In this document: positions 50,976-59,312 of the stretch, in pieces | Layout of the letters: every line of letters starts with the position of its first letter | Numbering within the stretch: the stretch's first letter is position 1 | Made by a program: the position numbers and the translations under genes | Assembly (NCBI GenBank): GCA_003241485.1 | Contig: QFQD01000001.1 | Location: 61,818-125,817, forward strand | Length of the DNA: 64,000 nt | Reading direction: 5' to 3' | Source: Ancylobacter novellus | GTDB lineage: Bacteria > Pseudomonadota > Alphaproteobacteria > Rhizobiales > Xanthobacteraceae | Notes under the pieces: generated by a model | The model's database searches: none | What the model saw: only the letters and a program-made list of their open reading frames with translations | Told to the model about the DNA's origin: nothing

Positions 50976-51683
50976 GTGAACGCGCCGCGCGCCATTCTGT
51001 TCGACAAGGACGGCACCCTCGTCGATTTCGATCGCACCTGGGGCCCCGCCGCCGGAGCCGTGATGAGCCGTCTCGCCGGCACGGACGAGGCCGGGCTCGC
51101 CGCCATGCACGCCTTCAGCCATTACCACCCGGATGAAGAGCGCTTCCGCCAGACCTCGCCGCTGATCGCCGGTTCGTCGCGCCAGTACGGGCCCGGCTGG
51201 GCGAAGGCGCTGGGCCGCGCGGCCGATGACGAGTTCTTTCGCGAGGTCGACCGGCTGTTCATCGAGGAGGGCCGGCGCTATCTCACGCCGATCGGCCAGC
51301 CCGCGCGGGCGCTGCGGCGCTTCCGCGCGCTCGGGCTGCCGCTCGGCATCGCCACGAATGACGGCGAGGCCAATGCCCGCCTGCAGGCGGACCTGCTGGG
51401 CCTCACCGAGCTTCTGAGGGCGGTCTACGGCCATGATTCGGGCTATGGCTCGAAGCCCGCCCCGGGCATGGTGCACGCGTTCAGTCAGCTGACCGGCGTC
51501 GCGCCGCACGAGATCGCTCTCGTTGGCGACACACGCCACGACCTCGACACGGCGCGCGGCGCCGGCGCCATCGCTATCCTCGTGCGCTGCGGGCCGACCC
51601 CGGTGGACGACTTCGCCCACGAGGCCGATATCGTGGTCGATGGCGTCGCGGAACTCGCCGACCTTCTGCTGGAAACGGTGTGA
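50976..51683 (+). CDS. HAD family hydrolase, phosphoglycolate-phosphatase-like
   Basis: This 235-residue HAD phosphatase has motif I ILFDKDGTLVDFDRTW with the nucleophile Asp near residue 10, motif II GIATNDGEANARL, and motif IV ALVGDTRHDLDTARGAGA. An alpha-helical cap lies between motifs I and II. GTG 50976 is taken as the start because the upstream frame overlaps the divergent extensin gene; no canonical ribosome site is obvious. It is followed after seven bases by a DUF1499 gene, so the two form an operon. Confidence 0.9.
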   Translation: MNAPRAILFDKDGTLVDFDRTWGPAAGAVMSRLAGTDEAGLAAMHAFSHYHPDEERFRQTSPLIAGSSRQYGPGWAKALGRAADDEFFREVDRLFIEEGRRYLTPIGQPARALRRFRALGLPLGIATNDGEANARLQADLLGLTELLRAVYGHDSGYGSKPAPGMVHAFSQLTGVAPHEIALVGDTRHDLDTARGAGAIAILVRCGPTPVDDFAHEADIVVDGVAELADLLLETV

Positions 51684-51690
51684 GGGCGCC

Positions 51691-52476
51691 ATGATTCGTC
51701 GCCGCCTCTATGCCGAGGAGCGCATGTCGCGGCTCGCCGTCTGGAGCCTGCGCGCGGCGGTGTTTGCGCTTCCCGTCAGCTTCATCGGCCTTGCGCTCTA
51801 CGCCACCGATACGCTCGATTTCCGCAGCGCGCTCTACACCGTGCTCGCCGGGGTCGGCATCTCCGCCCTCTCGCTGCTGCTGGCACTGGCCGCCTTCGTG
51901 GTGATCTGGAACGAGGGTCTGCGCGGTCTCGGGCGCGTCATCGGCGCGGTAGCGCTAGCGCTCCTGCTGGTGATGCCGACCGCGACCGTGGCGGCGCTGA
52001 GCATCGGCCTGCCGGTGCTGTACGACGTGACCACCGACACCGAGGACCCGCCCGCTTTCGTGACACTGGGAGCGGTGCGCGCGCGGGACGCCAATTCGCT
52101 GGCCTATGCCGGCGAAAGCGCGGCCGCCGAGCAGCGCGACGCCTATCCCGGCATCAAGCCCGTCGAGTTCGACGTGCCGCCCGACGAGATCTACAAGTCG
52201 GTGCTGTCGCTGGTGACGCGGCACAAATGGCTCATCGTCGACGCGGTGCCCCCCCGCGGCGGCCAGCGCGAAGGCCGCATCGAGGCGGTGGCGCGCGGCC
52301 TGCCCTTCGCGCTGCGCGACGATGTGGTCATCAGGATCCGGCGCACCGCCGACGGCACCCGCGTCGACATGCGCTCGGTCTCGCGCAACAGCGACCGCGA
52401 TTTCGGCTCCAATGCCCGCCGCATCGACCAGCTGGTCACCGAATTGTCGGAGATGCAGGGTCGCCAGCGCCGCTAG
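51691..52476 (+). CDS. DUF1499 domain membrane protein
   Basis: This 261-residue protein has an N-terminal stretch with three hydrophobic segments (VFALPVSFIGLALYATD, LYTVLAGVGISALSLLLALAAFVVIW, RVIGAVALALLLVMPTATVAALSIG). The C-terminal DUF1499 domain includes FVTLGAVRARDANSLAYAGE and VDMRSVSRNSDRDFGSNARRIDQL. The domain is common in proteobacteria but uncharacterised. GAGGGCGCC precedes the ATG. It is co-transcribed with the HAD hydrolase gene and convergent with the MBL-fold gene. Confidence 0.88.
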   Translation: MIRRRLYAEERMSRLAVWSLRAAVFALPVSFIGLALYATDTLDFRSALYTVLAGVGISALSLLLALAAFVVIWNEGLRGLGRVIGAVALALLLVMPTATVAALSIGLPVLYDVTTDTEDPPAFVTLGAVRARDANSLAYAGESAAAEQRDAYPGIKPVEFDVPPDEIYKSVLSLVTRHKWLIVDAVPPRGGQREGRIEAVARGLPFALRDDVVIRIRRTADGTRVDMRSVSRNSDRDFGSNARRIDQLVTELSEMQGRQRR

Positions 52477-52488
52477 CCCGGCCCGAGG

Positions 52489-53400
52489 TCAGGGCAGGGT
52501 GAAGGTGCCGTCCAGCGTGGCGGGTCCCTCGGTCAGCACCTCGCCGCGCCCCACCAGATCTTCCAGATGCGCCAGTGTGGAAAGCCCGGCCGCACCCGCA
52601 AGCCGGGGATCGAGCCCGATATAGATCGCCCGCACGATCTCCGGGATCGACATCGGCCCGCGCGAGAGCGCCCGCAGGATCGCCGTCTCGCGCGCCACGC
52701 GGTGGCGGATGTAGCGGCCGACGAAGGCAGGCCCTTCGCGTACCGGACCGCCATGCCCGGGCAGGTAAAGCGCCTCGGGCCGGGCCTGCAGCCGGCGTAG
52801 CGACTCCATGTAGTCGCTCATCGAGCCGTCGGGCGGAGCGACGACAGTGGTGGCCCACGCCATGACATGGTCGCCGACGAAGATCAGCCCCTCCTGTTCC
52901 AGCACGAAGGCCATGTGATTGGCCGCGTGCCCCGGTGTCGCCAGCGCCTCGATCCGCCAGCCAGCGCCGGCGATGACCGCGCCGTCGGCGAGCGCCACAT
53001 CGGGGAAGAAACCGCGATCGGCGGCGGCGTCGAGCGCGTTGGCCTCGCCCTCATGCAGCGGCCGGGCGGCGCGGTGCGGCCCCTTCGCGTAGGTCGGGGC
53101 GCCGGTGCGTGCCTTCAGCGCCTCCAGCGCGCCGCTATGGTCGCGGTGGGTATGGGTGAGCAGGATGTGCGTCACCCTCTCTCCCCGCACGGCCTGCATC
53201 AGCGCTTCGACATGGGCCGGATCGTCCGGGCCGGGATCGATGATGGCCACCTCGCCATGGCCGAGGATGTAGCTGCAGGTGCCGGTGAAGGTGAACGGGC
53301 CGGCATTGGGCGCCAGCACGCGCCGCACGAGCGGCGTCAGCGTGTCCGGCTGGCCGGGGACGGCATCGAACGTCCGGTCGAAGGGGATGTCGTCCGCCAT
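52489..53400 (-). CDS. MBL-fold metallo-hydrolase, LACTB2-like
   Basis: This 303-residue protein has the metallo-beta-lactamase motif THTHRDHSG near residues 82-90. Downstream ligands lie in ATPGHAANH (His), VGDHVM (Asp) and PGHGGPVREG. A C-terminal winged-helix-like segment (LAHLEDLVGRGEVLTEG) matches the LACTB2-type BLACT_WH domain, seen in endoribonuclease-like or thioesterase members. The ATG at 53400 gives MADDIPFDRTFDAVPG. The substrate is not assigned. Confidence 0.9.
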   Translation of the reverse strand: MADDIPFDRTFDAVPGQPDTLTPLVRRVLAPNAGPFTFTGTCSYILGHGEVAIIDPGPDDPAHVEALMQAVRGERVTHILLTHTHRDHSGALEALKARTGAPTYAKGPHRAARPLHEGEANALDAAADRGFFPDVALADGAVIAGAGWRIEALATPGHAANHMAFVLEQEGLIFVGDHVMAWATTVVAPPDGSMSDYMESLRRLQARPEALYLPGHGGPVREGPAFVGRYIRHRVARETAILRALSRGPMSIPEIVRAIYIGLDPRLAGAAGLSTLAHLEDLVGRGEVLTEGPATLDGTFTLP

Positions 53401-53586
53401 GTCGTCTGCCTCGCTCCGGCCCTTGCGGGTACGCCCTAGCGCAGGGCGTGGGGCAAGTCGAGCCGGCGCGGTGGGCGCAAGGCGATGGTGCGCCGCGCGC
53501 GCCTGCTCGAAGCAATTGCCACTGTCGCGCGCGATGTTTATTCAACAGGGCGCGCGGTGAGGAATGTAAGGCCCACGAGGGAACGC

Positions 53587-54201
53587 ATGGACGATCTTCT
53601 GGAAGGCTACCATCGGTTTCGCGCCACCTCCTGGCCGGACCGCAAGGCGCTGTTTGAAAAGCTGGCGGCGCGCGGACAGCGCCCGCAGACGCTGGTGATC
53701 GCCTGTTCCGACAGCCGGGTCGATCCGAGCATGATTTTCGATGCCGGGCCGGGCGAACTCTTTGTCGTGCGCAACGTCGCCAATCTGGTGCCGCCTTACA
53801 CCCGGCCCGACCATGACCACCACGGCACCAGCGCGGCGATCGAGTTCGCGGTGAAGGTGCTGGAGGTCAAGCAGATCGTCGTGATGGGCCACGCCCTATG
53901 CGGCGGCGCCGGCGCGCTGATCGACGGCACGCCGGAGGCGGCGCAGGACTTCCTGCCCTACTGGATCAGCATTGGTGCGCCCGCGCGGGACATCGCGCTG
54001 CAGCTGAGCGACGACCCGGTCGAACGCCGCCGCATCATCGAGCATCAGTGCGTTCACCTGTCGCTGCGCAACCTCGAAACCTTCCCCTGGATCAAGGAAC
54101 GGTTGGAGGATGGGCGGCTGGAATTGCACGGCGCCTATTTCGCCGTCGCCACCGGCGTGCTTGAGCGCCTGCGGCCGGATGGCACCTTCACCGCGGCCTG
54201 A
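53587..54201 (+). CDS. beta-class carbonic anhydrase
   Basis: This zinc enzyme interconverts CO2 and bicarbonate. The 204-residue product has the metal site Cys40, His102 and Cys105 with the Asp42-Arg44 dyad in CSDSRVDP, and GHALCGGAGAL. It is slightly shorter than plant forms and typical of bacteria. The start at 53587 (MDDLLEGYHRF) has GAGGG upstream; the longer frame has a poor N-terminus. It is divergent from the MBL-fold gene. Confidence 0.95.
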   Translation: MDDLLEGYHRFRATSWPDRKALFEKLAARGQRPQTLVIACSDSRVDPSMIFDAGPGELFVVRNVANLVPPYTRPDHDHHGTSAAIEFAVKVLEVKQIVVMGHALCGGAGALIDGTPEAAQDFLPYWISIGAPARDIALQLSDDPVERRRIIEHQCVHLSLRNLETFPWIKERLEDGRLELHGAYFAVATGVLERLRPDGTFTAA

Positions 54202-54210
54202 GCGCGGGCG

Positions 54211-54933
54211 TCAGATTTGTACCCAGGGCCGGTTCTGCGGATCTTCGGGATGGCCGGGATAGGCGGCATAGAGGTCGTCGTACCGGAAGTCGCCTTTGTT
54301 CGCGACGAGATCGTCGCGCACGAAGAACGCGTTCACGCCATTGGCGAAAACCAGCGTGTAGAATTTCGCCTTGGCGACCTTGTCCAGCGCCTTCAGTGAG
54401 GCGCCATGATAGCGCGTGCCGTCCCAGACATGGTCGACGTCGAACGGGATGGAGACCGACTGATCGGCCGGCACGCTGCCATTATATTCAACGATGACGA
54501 CCTTTGGCCGCGCGATCAGCGCCAGCCACACCCATAGTTCCTGACCGTCGATATCAATCGACATGAAGTCGAGATCATCCGGCAGATGATACTTGGCGTA
54601 GAGGTGGTTGATGTTCAGCGGCGTGATGAATTCGCGTGAGACGCCGAGCTGAGGGGGATGCTCGTTCCCATCCAGGAAGACGCCCGACCATCCCTTCTCC
54701 CGCAGAAGAACGAAATTGCCCTCAAGTCCGGCTTCCGGCGGCGTGTTCCATGCGGGCCCGATGCCGAATTCGAAAAAGGTGCCGCGCTCGATGCCCAGAC
54801 AGGCGGCGAGCTTCTCGATGATTCCGTCCTCGTCGAACTGCGAATGAACCTTGCGCGCGAAGGCTTTCAGGTTTGGCTCGATATGTCGGGCGCGGTTGCG
54901 GCGGCCAAGGAGACGGCTCCAGATATCAGTCAT
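54211..54933 (-). CDS. FkbM-like or methyltransferase-fold protein of unknown function
   Basis: This 240-residue soluble protein starts after a basic leader with KVHSQFDEDGIIEKLAACLGIERGTFFEFGIGP, resembling the SAM-binding start of FkbM-like methyltransferases. An Asp-rich middle (DDLDFMSIDIDGQELWVWLAL) and VIVEYNG follow. The motifs FFEFGIG and SIDIDGQE are plausible SAM and acidic residues. No neighbour suggests a substrate. The ATG at 54933 is used; an upstream TTG gives three more residues. It is the last chromosomal gene before the element. Confidence 0.65.
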   Translation of the reverse strand: MTDIWSRLLGRRNRARHIEPNLKAFARKVHSQFDEDGIIEKLAACLGIERGTFFEFGIGPAWNTPPEAGLEGNFVLLREKGWSGVFLDGNEHPPQLGVSREFITPLNINHLYAKYHLPDDLDFMSIDIDGQELWVWLALIARPKVVIVEYNGSVPADQSVSIPFDVDHVWDGTRYHGASLKALDKVAKAKFYTLVFANGVNAFFVRDDLVANKGDFRYDDLYAAYPGHPEDPQNRPWVQI

Positions 54934-55151
54934 TGCGCGCAATCTCGTTCGCGATCCCGGTCAGGTCATGCGTACCACACCCGATTGCGTCGTCCTATGC
55001 GCCGCAATTGCCTTCAGCCGTGGCGTAGAATGGTGAGATCTTGCCTTCCTGAACCTTGGACATGCGCCATTGGGCGGTGCCGTCCATCTGTTCAGTTCCG
55101 TGGGCCCTGGTGTGCCCATCAACCCCGTCATCGGCATGACGTGGGTCCGCG

Positions 55152-55198
55152 TGGTCGGAGTGGCAGGATTTGAACCTGCGACCCCCTCGTCCCGAACG
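55152..55198 (-). other. attachment-site half: 3' fragment of a tRNA-Pro gene
   Basis: On the minus strand the sequence reads anticodon loop TTCGGGA, 3' anticodon stem, variable region, a perfect T-arm (GCAGG TTCAAAT CCTGC), acceptor strand CACTCCG, A and CCA. The tRNA 5' half is missing: past about 55198 the pairing of the anticodon stem stops after two base pairs and the sequence changes to element DNA. This is the original tRNA 3' half left at the left junction of an element that integrated into tRNA-Pro (anticodon CGG). Confidence 0.85.
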
Positions 55199-55205
55199 TT
55201 TTGCT

Positions 55206-56453
55206 CTAGCCGGAAGCCTTCGCAAAGGCGCTTAACTGCGTGACGTTGGAGGCCGGCCGTCTCGTTTTGTTCCCGTTGTTTCTGTCCCCATTCTGTCCCC
55301 CTAACGCTTCAGCGGCGGCAGATTGGAAGTCGGGATGATGGTGGCCGTAGGTGGCTTCAAGCTGCTGTACGGTCATGCCGAGGAAGCTTGCGGCATCCCA
55401 TAGATCCACGCCGGCCTGCATCAGCCATGTGGCGCAGGTGTGCCGAAGGATATGGGGCGTCACCTCCGGCCCGAGCCCGGCGTCCGCGACAGCCCGGCCG
55501 AAGGACTTTTTCACGCTGGTGACGGCCTCGCCGTTCCACTCCACCACCGAACGTCGCGATGCGCCCGATTCCTGCCAGCGACGAATATGGGCGACCAGGC
55601 GCGTCGGCAGGCGCACCGGAGTCTGGCGCTTGTTCGTCTCGCGCACGCCTATGGCGCGGCGGAAGAACACGCCGCTGTCGAGGTCGATCCAGCCGCGGCC
55701 GGGTTCCGGCGCAAGCGCGGCGCCGCAGATGGCGGCCGAGCGGGTGCCGGTGTAGAGCGCGACGAGGATGAAGCGGGCGACGTGGCGCCGCGAGCGACGA
55801 TCCGTCGGCACGCCCTTCTGTATTTCACGATAGCGCCATGCCGCCCATAGCAGGCGGGCGGCCTCCGAGCGGGTAAGCCAGCGCTCGCGCGGCAGGGGCT
55901 TCGCCGGCAACACGACCTCAACCACTTCGGAGCACAGCCCTTCTTTGCGGTGGTGGTTGATGGCTGCGCGCAAGTCTTCCAGCTCGCGCCGCGCCGCCGC
56001 CGGCGACACGAGACGGGCGGGGTTTCCGGTCTTCTCTGGCTTGGCAGATCTAACGGGCTGCTTGATGCGCCACGCGACATAGTCGCGGCAGGAGCGGCCG
56101 TTGACATCGATCAGCTTGCGCAGCTGCCACCATTCCGCGAGCTGCGCCACGCGCTGCTTAAGCTCGGAGTACCGCGCAACCTGCGGCCCGACATCGGTGA
56201 CATAGATGGTGAGTACGTCGGCGATCAGGATCTCAGAGGGGTGACGTCCGCGCAGGCGCGGCGCCTGGTGCTTCGCGGTGATGAACCGGGCGAGGGCTTG
56301 TTCGGCTCCCGCACGATCGCCAGGAGCGCATCCAGTGCTGACCTTTCGTGCGCCGTCTCGGATAACCCAGACTGAGCGCTTCCGGATCGAGCCGTCGCCG
56401 CTAAGCTCGTCTGGCTGGAGCCAGAGGCGGGCGCCTTTGGATGGACGCGGCAT
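55206..56453 (-). CDS. int: tyrosine-type site-specific integrase
   Basis: This 415-residue recombinase has an N-terminal arm-binding region (KRSVWVIRDGARKVSTGCA), a SAM-like core-binding domain, and a catalytic domain with Arg238 in YTGTRSAAICG, His334-x2-Arg337 in HILRHTC and the Tyr nucleophile near 369 in TYGHHHPDF. It inserts and excises the element at tRNA-Pro. The stop lies eight bases from the att fragment. The first 229 bases of the gene also encode the end of the excisionase-like gene in another frame. Confidence 0.95.
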   Translation of the reverse strand: MPRPSKGARLWLQPDELSGDGSIRKRSVWVIRDGARKVSTGCAPGDRAGAEQALARFITAKHQAPRLRGRHPSEILIADVLTIYVTDVGPQVARYSELKQRVAQLAEWWQLRKLIDVNGRSCRDYVAWRIKQPVRSAKPEKTGNPARLVSPAAARRELEDLRAAINHHRKEGLCSEVVEVVLPAKPLPRERWLTRSEAARLLWAAWRYREIQKGVPTDRRSRRHVARFILVALYTGTRSAAICGAALAPEPGRGWIDLDSGVFFRRAIGVRETNKRQTPVRLPTRLVAHIRRWQESGASRRSVVEWNGEAVTSVKKSFGRAVADAGLGPEVTPHILRHTCATWLMQAGVDLWDAASFLGMTVQQLEATYGHHHPDFQSAAAEALGGQNGDRNNGNKTRRPASNVTQLSAFAKASG

Positions 56454-56656
56454 CGTTCAAGCATCTCTTCGATCGCGGCAAGGGTCGTGTAATCCTTGCC
56501 TGCAATGCGCATGATGGCAAGCCGGCCCTGTGCGGCCTCACGGCGGAGGCCGGAGGCCGACATGCTGCCGTCCGGAAATGCGACGCTCGCGGCGACGCTG
56601 AGGCGCAGCGGAGCGGTCGCGGCGACGGCGGGTGGTATCGTGGCGCCCGCCATCAT
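56225..56656 (-). CDS. excisionase-like protein overlapping the integrase gene
   Basis: This 143-residue protein resembles small excisionase/regulator proteins that precede integrases in rhizobial prophages: LRLSVAASVAFPDGSMSASGLRREAAQGRLAIMRIAGKDYTTLAAIEEML is a winged-helix/MerR-like DNA-binding core. A Ser/Ala/Arg-rich tail follows. The ATG at 56656 overlaps the preceding gene's TGA (ATGA), with AAGGG upstream. Its last 229 bases overlap the integrase coding sequence in a different frame; both proteins look genuine in that part. Confidence 0.8.
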   Translation of the reverse strand: MMAGATIPPAVAATAPLRLSVAASVAFPDGSMSASGLRREAAQGRLAIMRIAGKDYTTLAAIEEMLERCRVHPKAPASGSSQTSLAATARSGSAQSGLSETAHERSALDALLAIVREPNKPSPGSSPRSTRRRACADVTPLRS

Positions 56657-56952
56657 TCGTTCCCTTCGGCGCAGGCCGCGCGGCGAAAGTCGCCGAGCGT
56701 CAGGGCGTAGTGAATGGAGCGGCCAAGGCGCAAGACGCACTTAGTCTCATCGGGATAGTCCTCGCAGCCCTCGCCGGCCACGTCGGCGAAGGGCCCCAGC
56801 GCATCGAGCAGCTCCCGCTCGCGGCGCTTCATGCTGGCAATGCGATCCCGAGCCTCGAAGAAAATGTTCGCTGTATCCATCCCGTTTGCGGCCGTCCGTT
56901 TGCCGCAAGCGTCCAGTCGCTCCATCAGATCGCTGGCGAGATCGAGGCTCAT
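56653..56952 (-). CDS. small element protein, helical
   Basis: This 99-residue soluble protein has a long helical first half (LDLASDLMERLDACGKRTAANGMDTANIFFEARDRIASMKRRERELLDAL) and a shorter second part with two cysteines (EGCEDY and RAAC). No family is recognised. It overlaps both the following excisionase-like gene and the preceding MazG-like gene by four bases (ATGA), so translation is coupled in the leftward early operon. Confidence 0.75.
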   Translation of the reverse strand: MSLDLASDLMERLDACGKRTAANGMDTANIFFEARDRIASMKRRERELLDALGPFADVAGEGCEDYPDETKCVLRLGRSIHYALTLGDFRRAACAEGNE

Positions 56953-57518
56953 GGCGCTTCCCTCTCATGCCGAAGGTTGCTCATGTCCGCCATGGCGAAA
57001 TCGCGATCCTGACGCTTGCTGGCGTCGAAGGCGTGCAGAAGCCATTGTGCCTCGGGATGCCACTCGGTGGCGCCGTGCCAGACGTAAAGCGGCACGACCG
57101 AACGTTCGGAAACCTCGCCGCGCCAATTGCGATAGGTGAAGTACAGCAGCTTGACCTCGCCCGTCTGGCCGAAGCCGGTCAACCGGGTTGGAAGGAGGTT
57201 CTTCTCCGAGGTCTGATCGAACTTGTAGGCAACCGCCGCACCGAGATCGATGCCGGCCTGCTGCGCGACAAGGTCGGCGCAGATCACGACATCGGCGATC
57301 TCAGAGGCCAGCTGACCGGTGGTTGCGCGAGATCCGCGCCAGCCGTGGCGCTCGCGCTCAAGCTTCTTGATGACGTTGCAGGCCTCGCCGACCTCGCCGG
57401 CAAGTTCGTTGCCGCGAAAGGAGAGGTCGGGCTTCTGCTCCGGGCACCAGATCTCCTGACGCGCTACGTTGGCGGCACGGAGGGCGGCGAATGTGAGAGG
57501 GGCGCGCTTCATGGCCAT
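56949..57518 (-). CDS. MazG-like protein with a C-terminal WYL-like module
   Basis: This 189-residue protein starts with a MazG/dUTPase-like all-helical NTP pyrophosphohydrolase segment (ELAGEVGEACNVIKKLERE and LASEIADVVICADLVAQQAGIDLG carrying the E-x2-E and E-x2-D metal pattern). The second half (LYFTYRNWRGEVSERSVVPLYVWHGATEWHPEAQWLLHAFD) is a WYL-like or ligand-binding beta module found in rhizobial phage proteins. Together they suggest hydrolysis of unwanted nucleotides, possibly sensing a ligand. It overlaps the genes on both sides. Confidence 0.8.
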   Translation of the reverse strand: MAMKRAPLTFAALRAANVARQEIWCPEQKPDLSFRGNELAGEVGEACNVIKKLERERHGWRGSRATTGQLASEIADVVICADLVAQQAGIDLGAAVAYKFDQTSEKNLLPTRLTGFGQTGEVKLLYFTYRNWRGEVSERSVVPLYVWHGATEWHPEAQWLLHAFDASKRQDRDFAMADMSNLRHEREAP

Positions 57519-57856
57519 TTCCGATCGATAGAGGCCGACACGGTACGGTCGCGCTCTTGGTACTCGCGGCGCCAGATATCGTCGGCGGGAACGCGGATGA
57601 TGGTGACGGCGATAACTTCGTCACCTTGCCAATTCGGCTTGGCACACTCGGCGATGGCCGCGGCCTTGGTCGAATAGACCTCGGTTTCGAAGATGCCGTT
57701 GCAATCGTTGGCTATTGCCCATGCCGGAGCGCTGCGACTGAGAGCATGGCACAGCGGGCAAGTCGCGAGGTACGGCGCCGCCGTGGGTACAAATGACCGA
57801 CTGTCTGAGGTTGGGAAATCGTTATCGCACGACCAGCACTTGAGCAGTTCGGTCAT
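57509..57856 (-). CDS. zinc-ribbon-like small protein
   Basis: This 115-residue protein starts with a Cys-x2-Cys pair (LKCWSCDNDF), and a second pair lies in TCPLCHAL about 24 residues later, so a zinc ribbon is likely. The rest holds one more Cys pair position (NDCNG, AECAK) and an acidic beta-type C-terminus with no known domain. It overlaps the MazG-like gene by ten bases and the preceding gene by four, in the leftward operon. Confidence 0.75.
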   Translation of the reverse strand: MTELLKCWSCDNDFPTSDSRSFVPTAAPYLATCPLCHALSRSAPAWAIANDCNGIFETEVYSTKAAAIAECAKPNWQGDEVIAVTIIRVPADDIWRREYQERDRTVSASIDRKWP

Positions 57857-58098
57857 GGTGCATCACCCACTTCAATCATAACGGGAGGATGCGCAGAGCC
57901 AAGGACGCGCAGCAGAACGGGCGCGCCGGCGTTGATGCGGGCGATCTCGGCCGGCGTCGGCTCCCACGCGGTGAGCATGCTGGGCGTGGACGGGCCGTCG
58001 ACCGTGCAGTTGATCAACTCGTCGCGCAGCGGAAGGCCGATATAGCCCTGGCTCTTGCCCAGCACGCGCGTGGCACCTTGGATGTGCTTGATGATCAT
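57853..58098 (-). CDS. small element protein of unknown function
   Basis: This 81-residue soluble protein (IIKHIQGATRVLGKSQGYIGLPLRDELINCTVDGPSTPSMLTAWEPTPAEIARINAGAPVLLRVLG) resembles short hypothetical proteins of rhizobial prophages; the AWEPTPAE-AR-NAGAPV stretch recurs in such genes. It overlaps the zinc-ribbon gene and the clamp gene by four bases each. No function is assigned. Confidence 0.78.
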   Translation of the reverse strand: MIIKHIQGATRVLGKSQGYIGLPLRDELINCTVDGPSTPSMLTAWEPTPAEIARINAGAPVLLRVLGSAHPPVMIEVGDAP

Positions 58099-59312
58099 GC
58101 CGCTTCCTCGCTCGGGAGGACGGCGCCCTGTTCCGGGCGGCGGCGGAGCACCTGCAGCCAGACGACGGCGATGAGGCTCGGATCATCCACATTGCGGATG
58201 CGTACCGGCTTGTCCTCGCCAGTGAACCAGATTTCCAGATGCCCGCGGCCGACTGCATCGACGGCCTTCATGACGAAGCCGCTGCGGATGCCGAGCCTGC
58301 CAACGCCGGATCGCTTCTCGATCTCGATCGCCTCGCTGCCGTAAATGCCGTCCGCGTGGTCGTCGAGCCAGAGCGAGAGGTCGCCGTCCTCGCCCCATTC
58401 GATGGCCACGGCGCGCTCGTCATTGCCGGCCATGTCGGCCAGGCGCTTGACGGCCGCGCTGAAGGCGCCGGCCTCGACGGTGAGCACTGAGCCTTCCAGC
58501 GGCGGCACGGCCTGCTCATAGGCGGGAAAGCGGTTCTCGATGAGCCGCGTGGCGTAGCTGATCTTGACTGCGCTGGAGGGCAGGCCCGCCGTGGCGGCGA
58601 GGATGTTGGTATCGGCGCGGATCTCCAGCCCGCTTTCGCCGAGCTTGATGAGGTGGCCGACCGATTCCAGCGGCACCATGAGGCCGCGCGGACGACCGGC
58701 GCGGTCGGCCTCCGCTGCCACCAGCTTCGGCAGGTTTGCGGCGCCTTCCGGCGCCGGCACGTCGGCCGCGAGCAGCACATAGCCATCACAGGCCGCGCCC
58801 CACAGGGTGGCGTCGTCCTCTGTGGTGTGGAGATAGACGCCTTCGAGATAGGCGCGGTCCTGCCGGCCCTTGGCCGCTGCGGATTTCGGCACGGCAAACA
58901 GGCGCTTCACTTCCTCCGGCAGCAGCGTGAAGGTTGCCGCCTTGCCCTTCGGCGCGAAGGCGGCGGGGAAATCGGAGGCCGGCAGCACATGGGGCTGATA
59001 GCGGCTGCGGCCGGCGCGGACGGTGGCGAGGGTGTCGCCGGCGTCTATATAGATCTGGGCGCCCTCGGCGAAGTTGTTCACCATGCGCTGCAGCGTGTCG
59101 GCATTGATGGTGGTTTCGCCCTGGCGCTCCACCTCGGCGGGGATTTCGGCTTCCGCCCAGGCATTGTTGTCCGTGGCGGCGATGTAGAGCCGGCTTCCTT
59201 CCGTGCGCAGTCGAACGTGGGCCAGCACGAGCACCTTGGCCTTGGAATCCGCGAGGTGGCCGACCGCCTTGAGGGCGGCGAGCAGATGCGTGCGCTCGAC
59301 GATGAGCTTCAT
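58095..59312 (-). CDS. DNA polymerase III sliding clamp (beta subunit), element-encoded
   Basis: This 405-residue protein has the three-domain beta clamp layout: MKLIVERTHLLAALKAVGHLADSKAKVLVLAHVRLRTEGSRLYIAATDNNAWAEAEIPAEV, then middle and C-terminal repeats, ending FTGEDKPVRIRN and IAVVWLQVLRRR in place of the chromosomal P-M-R/L-type end. It is longer than the chromosomal beta subunit (about 370 residues). It should ring-load onto DNA and tether a replicative polymerase, giving the element influence over host replication. It is in an ATGA-coupled early operon. Confidence 0.88.
   Translation of the reverse strand: MKLIVERTHLLAALKAVGHLADSKAKVLVLAHVRLRTEGSRLYIAATDNNAWAEAEIPAEVERQGETTINADTLQRMVNNFAEGAQIYIDAGDTLATVRAGRSRYQPHVLPASDFPAAFAPKGKAATFTLLPEEVKRLFAVPKSAAAKGRQDRAYLEGVYLHTTEDDATLWGAACDGYVLLAADVPAPEGAANLPKLVAAEADRAGRPRGLMVPLESVGHLIKLGESGLEIRADTNILAATAGLPSSAVKISYATRLIENRFPAYEQAVPPLEGSVLTVEAGAFSAAVKRLADMAGNDERAVAIEWGEDGDLSLWLDDHADGIYGSEAIEIEKRSGVGRLGIRSGFVMKAVDAVGRGHLEIWFTGEDKPVRIRNVDDPSLIAVVWLQVLRRRPEQGAVLPSEEAA

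Noticed and set aside
55152..55198. A complete tRNA-Pro gene at the left junction
   Set aside because: Only the half from the anticodon loop to CCA is present; D-arm, 5' acceptor strand and anticodon stem pairing are missing.
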